Shown: positions 9,101-17,631, counted from the stretch's first letter. The stretch is DNA of 43,790 nt from an uncultured Clostridium sp. (GCA_948470605.1 CAOKPI010000012.1:1-43790), one strand, 5' to 3'. Translations and numbers: made by a program. Notes: generated from the letters alone by a model not told the origin.

Positions 9101-9169
9101 TTTATGATTACCATTTAGAAATATTACAAAACCTAATATCAAACTAATTGTAATAAATACTTTTTTCAT
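6131..9169 (-). CDS. Secreted ricin-type lectin repeat protein with M14 zinc peptidase domain
   Basis: About 1012 aa and exported: MKKVFITISLILGFVIFLNG is a signal peptide ending near VFA. Residues about 30-760 are five beta-trefoil (RICIN-type) units of about 140 aa. The units repeat elements such as GxYxI, KVLDVxGxxxxNGxxVQxY, NAQKW and ISKCNGLYLDI. The last 245 residues are a zinc carboxypeptidase-like (M14) domain: HGFED supplies zinc ligands, PNLNPDG and DLNRNW are family motifs, THGW gives the third ligand and VELPQ the catalytic Glu. Bacterial members cut peptidoglycan stem peptides. The start is the ATG after GGAGG at 9169. The lectin units may bind wall or host glycans. The gene just downstream is probably in the same operon. 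Confidence 0.88.
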   Translation of the reverse strand: MKKVFITISLILGFVIFLNGNHKVFANMRTTEVKEGTYEIFTGVSNTKVINVQSDSKNNGANVNIYEKENKNSQKFKVKLNQDGTYTFTALHSNKVLDVVGAGRKNGTNVDQYQSNGTNAQKWYLESCGNGYYYIVSKCNGLYLDIASGSNKNGANLQVYTGNKTKAQKFKFSKVREIKGQKTIENGTYYIYSEVASNRVLGIPNSATNNNATFKTATLNNRANEKFQITYNQDGTYTIKVLHTKKAMDVPGASGKNGTPIQQYNSNNTAAQKWVIQKNADNTYSIISKCNGLALDIAGGSKSVGASVQTYSYNGSNAQKFTFQACSTEKGTQSAENGTYRMVSTADNAKAFYMANSNKLQMGSNTKAIQQKFEIQYVGDGYYKIKAKSSNKVLTVESKNPKVGNIISQQNDGNLDTQKWILKKYSESVYAIISKCGNLYIDLGSASVNNGQVLKLNTETDLKSQQFILINETPTKNVKQISDGIYQISLKTNRVVDVSGGNYNNGANVQIWENTKVQQQKFRITRIKNTNYYRITAVHSARVLDVQGGSINFGANINQYASNGTDAQYWFLEDCGDGYYHIISKANGLCLDVASGYTSRNGTNIQLYYKNGTNAQKFKLTPINIIDNSTYEIETKLNPNMVVDVSGGSQANNANVQLWTADNVNQQKFVLTALSTDTYKILAKHSNKALTATSNNVCQANYTGASNQQWQIKEAGNGYYHIISKATGKTLDVSSALVRNGQNIQIYTGNNSNAQKFRFVKGIRKFYEAGSYGRSGLAVKGDRRGSKLKYYKYGKGSKVLFATFSIHGFEDSYNHDGAELTYIAEEFKKYLDHHIDESITRNWTIYIFPNLNPDGQAYGHTNNGPGRTSLFSAAPATQGVDLNRNWSVGYKREKSARNYNGTAPFQAYEAIDLRNFMLSHQGSTKTITVDTHGWLNETIGDNGLGSYYRNQFGLPTHINSYGSGYLVNWARTLRNGRSVLVELPQVSNHSQTVGRNYAQKYINATMQMLREN

Positions 9170-9197
9170 CTCATACCCTCCTTTAGATATTATAAAC

Positions 9198-9234
9198 AAA
9201 AACAGTAAAAAATAAATAAACTTTTACTGTTTTT
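9198..9234 (-). terminator. Hairpin terminator overlapping the gtrA stop codon
   Basis: AAAAACAGTAAAA and TTTTACTGTTTTT form a perfect 13 bp stem with an AT loop. Read in the gene direction it ends in a U-rich run. The TAA stop of gtrA lies within the upstream arm, so translation would reach into the hairpin. It separates gtrA from the M14 protein gene. Confidence 0.65.
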
Positions 9235-9649
9235 TGTTAAATGCAAAAAATTTACTAATAAAAAAATTTAAAACAATTACGATAATAGTAATAAAAGCTT
9301 TACTAATCATTTCTGGGATTGGAGTTTGAAATAATACAAATCCTCCTAAAAATTCAACTATCATCGTAAAGGCTCTTCCTAACATAAATTTAAAAAATTC
9401 TTGTAATTTTTCCTTTATGCCACTAGCTTCCGAATGGAATACTAAATCTTTATTGGTAAGATAAGCCACCAATACCGCCAATAGAATGGCAATTAAGTTT
9501 GCTATATTTTCATTCCATTTCCATAAGTCATTCAATACATAAAAAGAACCTAAGTTGATAATGGTAGTAAGTAAACCAAATATGATATATAACATCACTT
9601 CTTTGGTTAATATTTTTTTTGCTATTTTCTTTATCTTTTCCACTTTCAT
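9224..9649 (-). CDS. GtrA family membrane protein
   Basis: A 141 aa protein with four predicted membrane helices and the GtrA signature region (FGLLTTIINLGSFYVLNDLW near the start, RAFTMIVEFLGGFVLF later). GtrA-type proteins are thought to help flip polyprenyl-phosphate-linked sugars across the membrane for a GtrB transferase. Either GtrB-like enzyme of this window (3363-4298 or 20514-21452) could be its partner. The first ATG is only 2-3 bases from AAGGA, so a GTG six bases further in may be the true start. It follows rfbB and foldback A2. Confidence 0.85.
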   Translation of the reverse strand: MKVEKIKKIAKKILTKEVMLYIIFGLLTTIINLGSFYVLNDLWKWNENIANLIAILLAVLVAYLTNKDLVFHSEASGIKEKLQEFFKFMLGRAFTMIVEFLGGFVLFQTPIPEMISKAFITIIVIVLNFFISKFFAFNKKQ

Positions 9650-9684
9650 CTTCCTTTTTATTATTTACTAAATTTCCTAATTCA

Positions 9685-9828
9685 TTTTTTAGCGTCAAAG
9701 TTTATTATATTTTTTGTGAAATAACAATTCGTGGGGACCAACGAACTTACATTCTGTTATGCAATTACAGACTGGCAGATAGTTGGGAGTTACAAATAAA
9801 AAATATAATAAACTTTGACGCTAAAAAA
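9685..9828 (-). repeat. Foldback element A, copy 2
   Basis: A 144 bp element whose outer arms form a perfect 31 bp inverted repeat (left arm begins TTTTTTAGCGTCAAAG). The same inner blocks as copy 1 are present (GGGGACCAAC and GTTGGGAGTTAC). The outermost 16 bp differ from copy 1 on both arms and still pair. It begins 23 bases after the stop of rfbB. Confidence 0.85.
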
Positions 9829-9851
9829 TCAACAAAGCTAAATAATAACTT

Positions 9852-10820
9852 TTATTTTAACCAATCTGGATTTTCTAAATACCAATCAATCGTCTTCACA
9901 ATACCATCTTCAAACTTTGTCTTTGGATACCAACCCAATTCATTTTTTATCTTAGTTGGGTCAATCGCATAACGATAATCGTGACCTTTTCGATCCGTAA
10001 CATGTTCGATTAAATCCTCTGATTTTCCTAGTCTTTGTAAAATTAATTTAACGATTTCAATATTTCTCTTTTCATTGTGACCACCAATATTATATCTTTC
10101 CCCTGCTACACCTTTATGGAATACTAAATCAATGGCTTCACAATGGTCTTCTACATATAGCCAATCTCTAATATTTAAACCTTCTCCATACACTGGTAAT
10201 TTTTCATCTTTTAAAGCTAGTTTAATCATATGTGGTATTAATTTTTCATTATGTTGGTATGGTCCATAATTATTAGAACAATTTGTTACATTAACATTCA
10301 TTTTATAAGTTTCCTTATAGGCTAAAGCAATTAAATCAGAACTTGCTTTAGAAGAAGAATAGGGACTACTTGGTTGGATTGGCGAGGTTTCTGTAAAATA
10401 TCCTTCTTCTCCTAGTGAACCATAAACTTCATCGGTAGAAATATGGACAAATTTATTGTCACTTCCTTCTCCCCATTTTTGTTTGGCTGTCTCTAATAAG
10501 GTATGGGTTCCAATGACATTGGTTTGCGTAAATACAAATGGATTTTTAATACTATTATCCACATGTGATTCTGCTGCAAAATGAATGACTCCATTGATAT
10601 CATACTGGTCAAATATTTCCTTCATTTTTTCAAAATCGCAAATATCTGCTTGTACAAAAGTTATTTTGTCCTCTACTTTCTTTAAATTATCCATATTTCC
10701 TGCATATGTTAATTTGTCTAGTACAACTACCTTGTAATCTGGATGTTTGTTGACAAAGTATTCGGCAAAGTTTGCTCCTATAAATCCTGCCGCTCCTGTT
10801 ACTAATACATTTTTACTCAT
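9852..10820 (-). CDS. rfbB: dTDP-glucose 4,6-dehydratase
   Basis: The second step of dTDP-L-rhamnose synthesis: dTDP-glucose is converted to dTDP-4-keto-6-deoxyglucose with bound NAD. About 322 aa. The extended-SDR NAD motif TGAAGFIGANF is at the N-terminus, STDEVYGS carries the catalytic Thr-Asp-Glu, and YSSSKASSD carries Tyr and Lys. NNYGPYQ, LPVYGEGLNIRDWLYVEDH and YNIGG are further family marks. I chose the ATG ending at 10820, which has AAAGGAAG about 8 bases upstream; it overlaps the end of the HD gene. It is the last gene of the rhamnose operon. Confidence 0.95.
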   Translation of the reverse strand: MSKNVLVTGAAGFIGANFAEYFVNKHPDYKVVVLDKLTYAGNMDNLKKVEDKITFVQADICDFEKMKEIFDQYDINGVIHFAAESHVDNSIKNPFVFTQTNVIGTHTLLETAKQKWGEGSDNKFVHISTDEVYGSLGEEGYFTETSPIQPSSPYSSSKASSDLIALAYKETYKMNVNVTNCSNNYGPYQHNEKLIPHMIKLALKDEKLPVYGEGLNIRDWLYVEDHCEAIDLVFHKGVAGERYNIGGHNEKRNIEIVKLILQRLGKSEDLIEHVTDRKGHDYRYAIDPTKIKNELGWYPKTKFEDGIVKTIDWYLENPDWLK

Positions 10821-11610
10821 TTTCATCTTCCTTTCTTTCTACACTTTTATTAATATAATTCATCGCAATCTTTGCAATTTCATTCATTTTTTCTTTGGTA
10901 TAGGGTTCTTGACAATTTAGTCTTTCCACAAATTTATGAATATAATTATTTTGCTTTATAATTCTAAAACTTTCCTTAAAGTTTAGTGTGTAAATATGGG
11001 CAATAATAGCAACCATAATATCCATATCGGTTTTTGCCTCAGCATATACCAAAGGTTTCTCTTTTTTAAAATCTTCAAAAAATTTAGGACTTAAAATTTC
11101 TTTTGAAATATCCTCACATCCCAAATGTCCAAACTCTTCTACTTTTTTGCCTTCTAACACAGCTCTAAATATATCAATATTATCGGCATCTCGAATGATT
11201 TGACAATATAACATTTCTTCTTCTGACAAGCCTTTTTCTATTTCAAACTTATTATGATTATTAATAGCCTTATATAAAATGGCATCTTTGGTATCATCTT
11301 GTATAAAATTTCTAATTAATTTATCTCCAAATAATACCTCTACCCCTTTTTGTCCATGGTCAATACTGATTTTATCCGAATAGGTATGATATAGTCTAAC
11401 TTGTTCAAATCTTCCAATATCATGTAATAGACCTATTAACTCTGCTAAATCTTGTTCTTTTTCTGACATGTTAAGTGACTTAGCAATTTTTCTAGCATTT
11501 TCCGCAACCTGATACATATGAATTATTTTAATATGTATTTTAGGTTCATTGACATCATAGTTGGAAATATAATCTTTAAATGCTGTTTTCGCCTTTAGTA
11601 AGTCTAACAT
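10813..11610 (-). CDS. HD-domain phosphohydrolase
   Basis: A cytoplasmic 265 aa protein with an HD metal-dependent phosphohydrolase domain. The metal ligands are visible as HMYQVAENA, LLHDIGRFEQ, DHGQKG, NNHNKFE and RDADNIDIF. Such proteins hydrolyse nucleotides or related phosphates; the substrate is unknown. It lies inside the rhamnose operon between rfbC and rfbB and overlaps the rfbB start by 8 bases, so it is translated with the pathway. A role in clearing nucleotide by-products is possible but unproven. The start follows AGGTGA at a normal distance. Confidence 0.82.
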   Translation of the reverse strand: MLDLLKAKTAFKDYISNYDVNEPKIHIKIIHMYQVAENARKIAKSLNMSEKEQDLAELIGLLHDIGRFEQVRLYHTYSDKISIDHGQKGVEVLFGDKLIRNFIQDDTKDAILYKAINNHNKFEIEKGLSEEEMLYCQIIRDADNIDIFRAVLEGKKVEEFGHLGCEDISKEILSPKFFEDFKKEKPLVYAEAKTDMDIMVAIIAHIYTLNFKESFRIIKQNNYIHKFVERLNCQEPYTKEKMNEIAKIAMNYINKSVERKEDENE

Positions 11611-11690
11611 TCAAAATTCACCTACCAATTTTTATTATTTTTTGGTCTAAAATTTTTAAAAGAATCGTTATATTGCTATATTTTTCTAAT

Positions 11691-11723
11691 GATTACAGTT
11701 GCTTCGCAACTGCATAAGTAATC
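11691..11723 (-). terminator. Stem-loop 3' of rfbC
   Basis: CAGTTGC-TTC-GCAACTG is a tight hairpin, extended by GATTAC/GTAATC with a small bulge. It lies 27 bases past the rfbC stop but lacks a clear U-run on the gene strand. It may be a weak terminator or an mRNA processing or stability element. Part of it (ACTGCATAAG) also occurs in foldback B. Confidence 0.35.
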
Positions 11724-11749
11724 TGTAAAGTCATTTCATTCTTAACAGC

Positions 11750-12322
11750 TTACTTAAACAAATCTGTGTCTTTTAATTCCTTCAAAGAAGGCCATTTGGC
11801 ATCTTTTTCAGAAGTCAATAAATCAGATTCTTTCATATCTCCTAAAGGCCACTCAATTCCTACCTCTGGGTCATTCCAAGCTAGTCCACCTTCTGCTTTT
11901 TGATTATAAATATCATCACATTTGTACGTAAATTCTGCTTCCTCTGATAATACCAAAAATCCATGTGCAAATCCTCTTGGTATCATAAACATTTTTTTAT
12001 TTTCTTCTGAAAGGATAACGCCTTCCCATTTTCCATATGTTTTGCTTCCTTGTCTTAAATCTACTGCTACATCAAAAACTTCACCTTTGATAACTCTTAC
12101 CAACTTGGCTTGTGTATTCTCTTTTTGGAAATGCAAACCTCTTAAAACACCTTTTCTCGATTTGGATTGATTATCTTGTACAAAGTCATAATGTAAGCCA
12201 ATTTCTTCAAATTCTGCTTTACTATAAGTTTCCATGAAATATCCTCTGTTGTCGCCAAAAACTTGTGGCTCTATGACATATACCCCATCAATTGAAGTTT
12301 CTATTTTTTTGAATTTTCCCAT
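11750..12322 (-). CDS. rfbC: dTDP-4-dehydrorhamnose 3,5-epimerase
   Basis: The third step of dTDP-L-rhamnose synthesis, epimerising C3 and C5 of the 4-keto-6-deoxy sugar. At 190 aa it has the usual length of this cupin-fold enzyme. Motifs are DNRGYFMETY near the N-terminus, GVLRGLHFQ with the catalytic His, VFDVAVDLRQGS, and PRGFAHGFLVL. The start is well supported by GGGAG upstream. It sits 18 bases downstream of rfbA. Confidence 0.95.
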   Translation of the reverse strand: MGKFKKIETSIDGVYVIEPQVFGDNRGYFMETYSKAEFEEIGLHYDFVQDNQSKSRKGVLRGLHFQKENTQAKLVRVIKGEVFDVAVDLRQGSKTYGKWEGVILSEENKKMFMIPRGFAHGFLVLSEEAEFTYKCDDIYNQKAEGGLAWNDPEVGIEWPLGDMKESDLLTSEKDAKWPSLKELKDTDLFK

Positions 12323-12340
12323 TGTCTTCTCCCTTCCTAA

Positions 12341-13240
12341 CTATATATTGTTATTTTTGATTCCTTCGCTTTCTGCTAAATCTTTTAAATATTTTCCATA
12401 GGCTGTTTTCATATATTTATCTGCTAAGTTTGATAATTGCTCTGCTGTAATCCAACCTTTTTGGTAAGCAATTTCTTCTGGACAACATACTTGCATTCCT
12501 TGTCTTTTTTCAATGGTTTGCACAAAACTTGCTGTTTCCAATAAAGCATCATGTGTTCCTGTGTCAAACCAAGTCATACCTCTTCCAAAAGTTTCTACAT
12601 ATAATTGATTTCTTTTCATGTATTCTTCATTGATAGAGGTGATTTCTAGCTCTCCTCTAGCAGAAGGTTGAATGCTTTTTGCAATCTCTACTACATCATT
12701 GGTATAAAAATATAATCCAGGTACTGCATAATTTGATTTTGGATTTTCTGGTTTTTCCTCAATGGAAATGGCTTTCCCTTTTTCATCTATTTCAACAACA
12801 CCATAGGCTCTTGGGTCTTTTACTTGATAACCAAATATGGTAGATTCATTTTCTCTTGTGCTTGCATTTCTTAGCATTTCTGATAAATGAGAACCATAAA
12901 ACATATTATCTCCTAAAATCATAGCCACATTATCTTGTCCTATGAATTCTTCTCCAATGATAAAGGCTTCTGCTAGTCCATTTGGTTTTTCTTGTATCTT
13001 GTAAGCAAAGTGCATCCCCCATTTAGAACCATCTCCTAATAATTCTTGAAAGGTTACTATATCTCTTGGTGTAGATATAATCAAAATTTCTCGTATACCA
13101 GCTTCCATTAAAACAGAAATTGGATAATAAATCATTGGTTTATCATAAACTGGCATAATTTGTTTGGATATAGCATGGGTTAATGGATATAATCTGGTTC
13201 CACTTCCTCCTGCTAAAATAATTCCTTTTCTATTCTTCAT
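12341..13240 (-). CDS. rfbA: Glucose-1-phosphate thymidylyltransferase
   Basis: The first step of dTDP-L-rhamnose synthesis: dTTP and glucose-1-phosphate give dTDP-glucose. 299 aa, the full normal length. The nucleotide-binding signature [11 protein letters not shown] is at the N-terminus, with [11 protein letters not shown], the metal-binding [29 protein letters not shown] and [10 protein letters not shown]. It lies 20 bp downstream of rfbD in the rhamnose operon. Confidence 0.96.
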   Translation of the reverse strand: MKNRKGIILAGGSGTRLYPLTHAISKQIMPVYDKPMIYYPISVLMEAGIREILIISTPRDIVTFQELLGDGSKWGMHFAYKIQEKPNGLAEAFIIGEEFIGQDNVAMILGDNMFYGSHLSEMLRNASTRENESTIFGYQVKDPRAYGVVEIDEKGKAISIEEKPENPKSNYAVPGLYFYTNDVVEIAKSIQPSARGELEITSINEEYMKRNQLYVETFGRGMTWFDTGTHDALLETASFVQTIEKRQGMQVCCPEEIAYQKGWITAEQLSNLADKYMKTAYGKYLKDLAESEGIKNNNI

Positions 13241-13260
13241 CTTTTATCTCTTCCTTTCTC

Positions 13261-14127
13261 TTATTTTAGTTTGCCTTCTGCTTTCAAATATCGTTTCAAA
13301 GCCTCTTCCCACTCTGGCACAGTAATGCCTTGTGCCAACAATTTATCTTTGGATAATTGTGAATTTTTTGGTCTTTTCGCTTGTGTGATTTGCATCATTT
13401 TAATATATTCTTCTGTCGTAACTGGATTGACTTGACAAGTTGTTCTTGTATATTCAAAAATTGCTTTTGTAAAGTCAAACCATGTCGTATACCCCTGATT
13501 GGTTGCATGATAAACACCATAAGGTATTTTCTTTTCAATGGCTTCTCCAATGATATTAGCTAAATCTTCTGCATAAGTAGGAGAACCATGTTGGTCTGCT
13601 ACTACACTAATTTCATCTTTAGCCTCTCCTAGATTTAACATGGTTCTTACAAAGTTGTTGCCATCTCCATATAACCATGCTGTTCTAAAAATATAATATT
13701 GGTCTGTATTGGCTTGTATTTGTTCTTCTCCTTGTAATTTAGTAACACCATAAACCGTCACAGGAGCTTTTTCATCTTCCTCTTTGTAATCTTTTTCTAC
13801 CGCTAAATCTCCACCAAATACATAATCTGTACTGATATGTACTAATACACTGTCATTTTCTTTGGCTGCTTTTGCTAAATTTTCTGGTCCATCTGCATTA
13901 ATCCTTTCCACGATTTCTCCTGCTGTTTCTGCTTTATCTACAGCTGTAAATGCCGCACAATTTATGATATAATCTGGTTTGTTCTGTGCAACAAATTTCA
14001 ATACTGCTTCTTCATCTGTAATGTCTAAATCTGCTACATCTGTACAAATCAATTCATTTTCTGGTTCTAATCTCTTTTTTACAGATTTAGCAAGCATGCC
14101 GTTGGCTCCTGTTATTAATATTTTCAT
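13261..14127 (-). CDS. rfbD: dTDP-4-dehydrorhamnose reductase
   Basis: The last step of dTDP-L-rhamnose synthesis: NAD(P)H reduction at C4. About 288 aa. Rossmann motif ITGANGMLAK is at the N-terminus, followed by NCAAFTAVDKAE, ISTDYVFGG and the catalytic YGVTK (YxxxK). RTAWLYG and HGSPTYAEDLA are typical substrate-side segments. The start is the ATG ending at 14127, with AAGGAAG upstream. It is the first gene of the operon, read from the promoter at 14158-14186. Having all four rml enzymes implies a rhamnose-containing surface polymer. Confidence 0.95.
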   Translation of the reverse strand: MKILITGANGMLAKSVKKRLEPENELICTDVADLDITDEEAVLKFVAQNKPDYIINCAAFTAVDKAETAGEIVERINADGPENLAKAAKENDSVLVHISTDYVFGGDLAVEKDYKEEDEKAPVTVYGVTKLQGEEQIQANTDQYYIFRTAWLYGDGNNFVRTMLNLGEAKDEISVVADQHGSPTYAEDLANIIGEAIEKKIPYGVYHATNQGYTTWFDFTKAIFEYTRTTCQVNPVTTEEYIKMMQITQAKRPKNSQLSKDKLLAQGITVPEWEEALKRYLKAEGKLK

Positions 14128-14157
14128 ATTGACACTTCCTTTCAATTTTACGTGTTT

Positions 14158-14186
14158 ATCATATCATTTAACGCAAAAAAGTACAA
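14158..14186 (-). promoter_or_regulatory. Sigma-A promoter of the rhamnose operon
   Basis: Minus strand TTGTAC, 17 bases, TATGAT, ending about 30 bp before the rfbD start. The -35 box lies inside a perfect 14 bp inverted repeat (AACGCAAAAAAGTA at 14170-14183 and its complement at 14197-14210). That hairpin would stop transcription going the other way and might bind a regulator. Confidence 0.65.
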
Positions 14187-14229
14187 GAGTTTCTTATACT
14201 TTTTTGCGTTTTTATATGACTACTTTTTC

Positions 14230-14357
14230 TTTTAAATTTATTATATTTTTTCTAAAGCGACAATTCGGAGGGACCAACAAGGCTACAAACTGTTACTTTT
14301 GTTACAGTTTGTCCGCAGTTGGGAGTCACTTTAGAAAAAATACTAATAAATTTAAGG
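14230..14357 (-). repeat. Foldback element A, copy 3
   Basis: About 128 bp. The AT-rich outer arms pair (TTAAATTTATTA with TAATAAATTTAA), the inner blocks GGGACCAAC and GTTGGGAGTCAC are conserved, and the central hairpin is ACAAACTGT / ACAGTTTGT. The hairpin differs from copies 1 and 4 by changes on both strands that keep pairing. It begins 31 bases after the stop of the glucosaminidase gene. Confidence 0.85.
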
Positions 14358-14387
14358 CTATCAATATGTAAATCTTAATTATTCTTT

Positions 14388-17300
14388 TTATCTCGCTGGA
14401 CTTGGGCAAGCCTTAGAAGGCATATTCTCATAAACAGGAATCACAAATTCAAACTGTAAACCTAACAAACCATTTCTCCTATACTCATCTGAAATCCTTT
14501 TTCCTTCATCATTAGCAGCCCTAATATTTTGCATATATTGATGATTATATAAATTATTTTTATCTACCACATTATACTTTTGGAAATACAAGGTAGTTTG
14601 TCCCTTTTTAAAATAGTCACTACTTAAGAAACTTACGCTTCCACTAATACATGTTTGAGGCGTAAACCAATGATGGTCATAAGCATATTTAGCACCATTT
14701 TTTATAATTTCCGCATCCGAATTTCCTGTAGCCCCTATATTAAATAAATTGTATACTTTTCTTCCATTATAAGTATAACCATTTAGCACACTTCCATTTG
14801 TCCCCTGTTCTTGTATCATTCTTGAAACAATGTGGAAAGGACTAACACTATTTGCTTTTGCACTTGATATAATAGCATCAATAATACTATTGGTACTATA
14901 AGCAGAATATTTTGTTAAAAAGGAACCTGCTATCATTTTTGAAATATCAGTACGAGTTCCAGCAGTTGATGTCAAATTTTGAAATTGGAAAATATAAGAT
15001 TCATCTAAACTATTTCTTGGGTCCATCATGTAAGCAATTGCTGATTTAGAAGCACGATACCAACCCTTTCCATATTGTGTATTTCCATTTTTCCATTGAT
15101 TTCCATATTGTGTTAAACTTTTTGGGCTTCCATTTATCACTTGGTCTTCTTTACTTACCGCTGTATTCCAATCCAATCCTGTATATTTTACGGTTATAAT
15201 CCAATTAGGATGCTGATTCTGTACTTTTTGTAATAAAGATTTGTAACCTGGATATTTCGATTCATCCAAAGTTGAGAAATTAGATGTACCAGTTGGTGTC
15301 GTCTTTATCAATCTAAATTTTTGTGAAGCTGTATTATTGCCTTGATACATTTGTACATTGGTTCCATCTGCTGTTGATGCACCTGCTACATCTAAGTATA
15401 AATTATTACATTTTGAGATGATATTATAATAGCCATTTCCCAAATCCTTAATTAACCATTTTTGTGCATTAGAACCATTGCTTGTATATTGTTGTACATT
15501 GGTTCCATTGGATTTTCCTGCTCCTACTACATCTAATACTTTCTTAGAATGAAGAGCTTGAATCGTATAATAATTATCACCTAAATGGGTTATTTGGAAC
15601 TTTTGTTGATTAACATTTTCTCTCTTCCAAATTTGTATATTGGCATTGTTAGATGTTTTGGCACCAGACACATCTAAAACCTTATTGGTGTTAAGTGCTG
15701 TTTCAATTTCATAAATACCATTTGCAACAGTTTGATGACTAGTTGCCTCAAAAATAAATTTTTGAGCATCTGAGCCATTTCCTGCATACATTTGTATATT
15801 TGTTCCATCTGCTGTATAACCACTTGTTAAATCTAAATATAAATTATTACATTTTGAAATAATAGAATATCTGTTATTTCCACAAGCTTTGATAATCCAT
15901 CTCTGATTATTTCCACCTGTATATGTATTTTGAATTACATTCGTACCATTCGCTGTACCAGACCCCTTTACATCTAAAGAAGCTTTTGAATGGACAGGTC
16001 TTATTGAATAATAACCACTTCCTAAATGAACGATATGAAACTTTTGGTAAGCACTATTCGTATCTTTTGATAGTTCTATATTAGCTGAGTTAGCAGTACT
16101 TCCCTTTGCCACTGTTACTACTTTACTAGTATCTTTTGTAGATTTTATTTTATACATACCATCTTTTATGGTTTGTGTATATACCTCTGTTTTTTCAAAC
16201 ACAAATAACTGTGATTTTGTTTTATTTCCCTGATAGATTTGTACATTGGTTCCATCTTTAGTGGAAGCACCTGCTATGTCTAAATATAAATTATTACATT
16301 TCGAAATAATAGAATAATATCCATTGCTTTCCTTTTTAATAATCCACTTTTGTGCATCTGATTTATTTCCTGCATATTGTTGTACATTAGTTCCATTGGC
16401 TTTTCCTGCTCCTGCTACATCTAGAACCTTTTTACTATGTGCTGCTTGGATGGTATAATAGCCATCTCCTAAATAACTTATATTGAATTTCTGTGCATTG
16501 GTTTCATTTCCTGTATAAAGTTGCACGTTAGCTCCATTAGCAGTAGAAGCTCCTGGTATGTCTAATACCTTCTTGCTATTTAATGCTGATTTTATCATAT
16601 AGGTTCCATTTTCTATAGTTTTAGTTGGTGGTTCTACTTTTTCAAAAGCAAATAATTGTGATTTTGTACCATTCCCTTTATACATCTGTACATTCGTCCC
16701 ATTCGCAGTAGAAGCTCCTGCTATGTCAATATATAAACCATTACATTTTGAAACAATAGAATAATATCCACTTTTTTCTTTTTTTATTAGCCATTTTTGT
16801 GCATCGGAGTTATTTCCTGCATATTGTTGCACATTAGATCCATTTTTCTTACTTGCTCCTGCTACATCTAATACTTTTTTACTTTGTATACATTGAATTG
16901 TATAGTAACCATTTCCTAAATGAGTCACATTAAACCTTTGAGCATTACTGCTGTTTCCTGTATAAAGTTGTACATTCGCTCCATTGCTTGTTGAACCTCC
17001 TGCTACATCTAATACCTTCTGGCTATTTAATGCTGATTTTATAATATAAGTACCATTTGCAATGGTTTGGGTTGTCCCTGCTGCTAGTGGCATAATCCCA
17101 TCATCTTCAGACATCGTCATAATACCGTCATTTTGTTGCGTTGCCTTTGGTGTAGCCTCCTTCGATTTCTTATTTTCTGTAGTTGGACTACTTGTTTGTT
17201 GATTAACCGTATTGTTATTTGTAGTATTGGTAACATTGGTCTTATTTTGTATAACATCTTTTTTTTCTGTATTACTTTGTGTTTTTGAACTATTTTGACT

Positions 17301-17450
17301 GTTAGAAGCTTTAACTGTATTATTAGTGGTATTAGTTGTATTTGTTTTGGTATTTGTAGTTGTATTATTACTAGCATTGACCACTGGTAATGCCATACAA
17401 AGCAATAGGATAGTGACTATTATTAAGCCAATTCTTTCGTTTCTTTTCAT
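14388..17450 (-). CDS. Secreted ricin-type lectin repeat protein with glucosaminidase domain
   Basis: About 1020 aa. The signal peptide is MKRNERIGLIIVTILLLCMA ending near VNA. A low-complexity Thr/Asn/Ser/Gln linker follows (residues about 25-125), then four to five beta-trefoil RICIN units with repeated KVLDVAGASxxNGTNVQxY, NAQKW and ISKCNNLYLDIAGAS. The last 260 residues are a glucosaminidase-type domain: WNTAVSKEDQVI, YMMDPRNSLDE (a family hallmark), SRMIQEQG and VYNLFNIGA. Enzymes of this group cut N-acetylglucosaminyl bonds in peptidoglycan. The start is the ATG with GGAGG 7 bases upstream; the longer frame would reach into foldback A4. Foldback copies flank the gene on both sides. Confidence 0.88.
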   Translation of the reverse strand: MKRNERIGLIIVTILLLCMALPVVNASNNTTTNTKTNTTNTTNNTVKASNSQNSSKTQSNTEKKDVIQNKTNVTNTTNNNTVNQQTSSPTTENKKSKEATPKATQQNDGIMTMSEDDGIMPLAAGTTQTIANGTYIIKSALNSQKVLDVAGGSTSNGANVQLYTGNSSNAQRFNVTHLGNGYYTIQCIQSKKVLDVAGASKKNGSNVQQYAGNNSDAQKWLIKKEKSGYYSIVSKCNGLYIDIAGASTANGTNVQMYKGNGTKSQLFAFEKVEPPTKTIENGTYMIKSALNSKKVLDIPGASTANGANVQLYTGNETNAQKFNISYLGDGYYTIQAAHSKKVLDVAGAGKANGTNVQQYAGNKSDAQKWIIKKESNGYYSIISKCNNLYLDIAGASTKDGTNVQIYQGNKTKSQLFVFEKTEVYTQTIKDGMYKIKSTKDTSKVVTVAKGSTANSANIELSKDTNSAYQKFHIVHLGSGYYSIRPVHSKASLDVKGSGTANGTNVIQNTYTGGNNQRWIIKACGNNRYSIISKCNNLYLDLTSGYTADGTNIQMYAGNGSDAQKFIFEATSHQTVANGIYEIETALNTNKVLDVSGAKTSNNANIQIWKRENVNQQKFQITHLGDNYYTIQALHSKKVLDVVGAGKSNGTNVQQYTSNGSNAQKWLIKDLGNGYYNIISKCNNLYLDVAGASTADGTNVQMYQGNNTASQKFRLIKTTPTGTSNFSTLDESKYPGYKSLLQKVQNQHPNWIITVKYTGLDWNTAVSKEDQVINGSPKSLTQYGNQWKNGNTQYGKGWYRASKSAIAYMMDPRNSLDESYIFQFQNLTSTAGTRTDISKMIAGSFLTKYSAYSTNSIIDAIISSAKANSVSPFHIVSRMIQEQGTNGSVLNGYTYNGRKVYNLFNIGATGNSDAEIIKNGAKYAYDHHWFTPQTCISGSVSFLSSDYFKKGQTTLYFQKYNVVDKNNLYNHQYMQNIRAANDEGKRISDEYRRNGLLGLQFEFVIPVYENMPSKACPSPAR

Positions 17451-17506
17451 CTCTTTTCCTCCATTCATAATTACTTTGTTACAATTCACAGTTATTAATT
17501 TTATAT

Positions 17507-17631
17507 GCAAAATTATTATATTTTTTATAAAGTAACAATTCGGGGGGACCGACAAGGTTACCAACTGTTACTTTAGTTACAGTTGGTCCGCAGTTGGGAG
17601 TTACTTTAGAAAAAATACTAATAGATTTTGC
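17507..17631 (-). repeat. Foldback element A, copy 4
   Basis: About 125 bp, closest to copy 3. Outer arms begin GCAAAA and end TTTTGC. The inner blocks GGGGGACCGAC and GTTGGGAGTTAC are conserved, and the central hairpin is ACCAACTGT / ACAGTTGGT. Relative to copy 3, an A-T pair of the hairpin is C-G here, and GCGAC/GTCAC has become GTAAC/GTTAC. It starts 36 bases past the stop of the GH25 gene. Confidence 0.85.
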
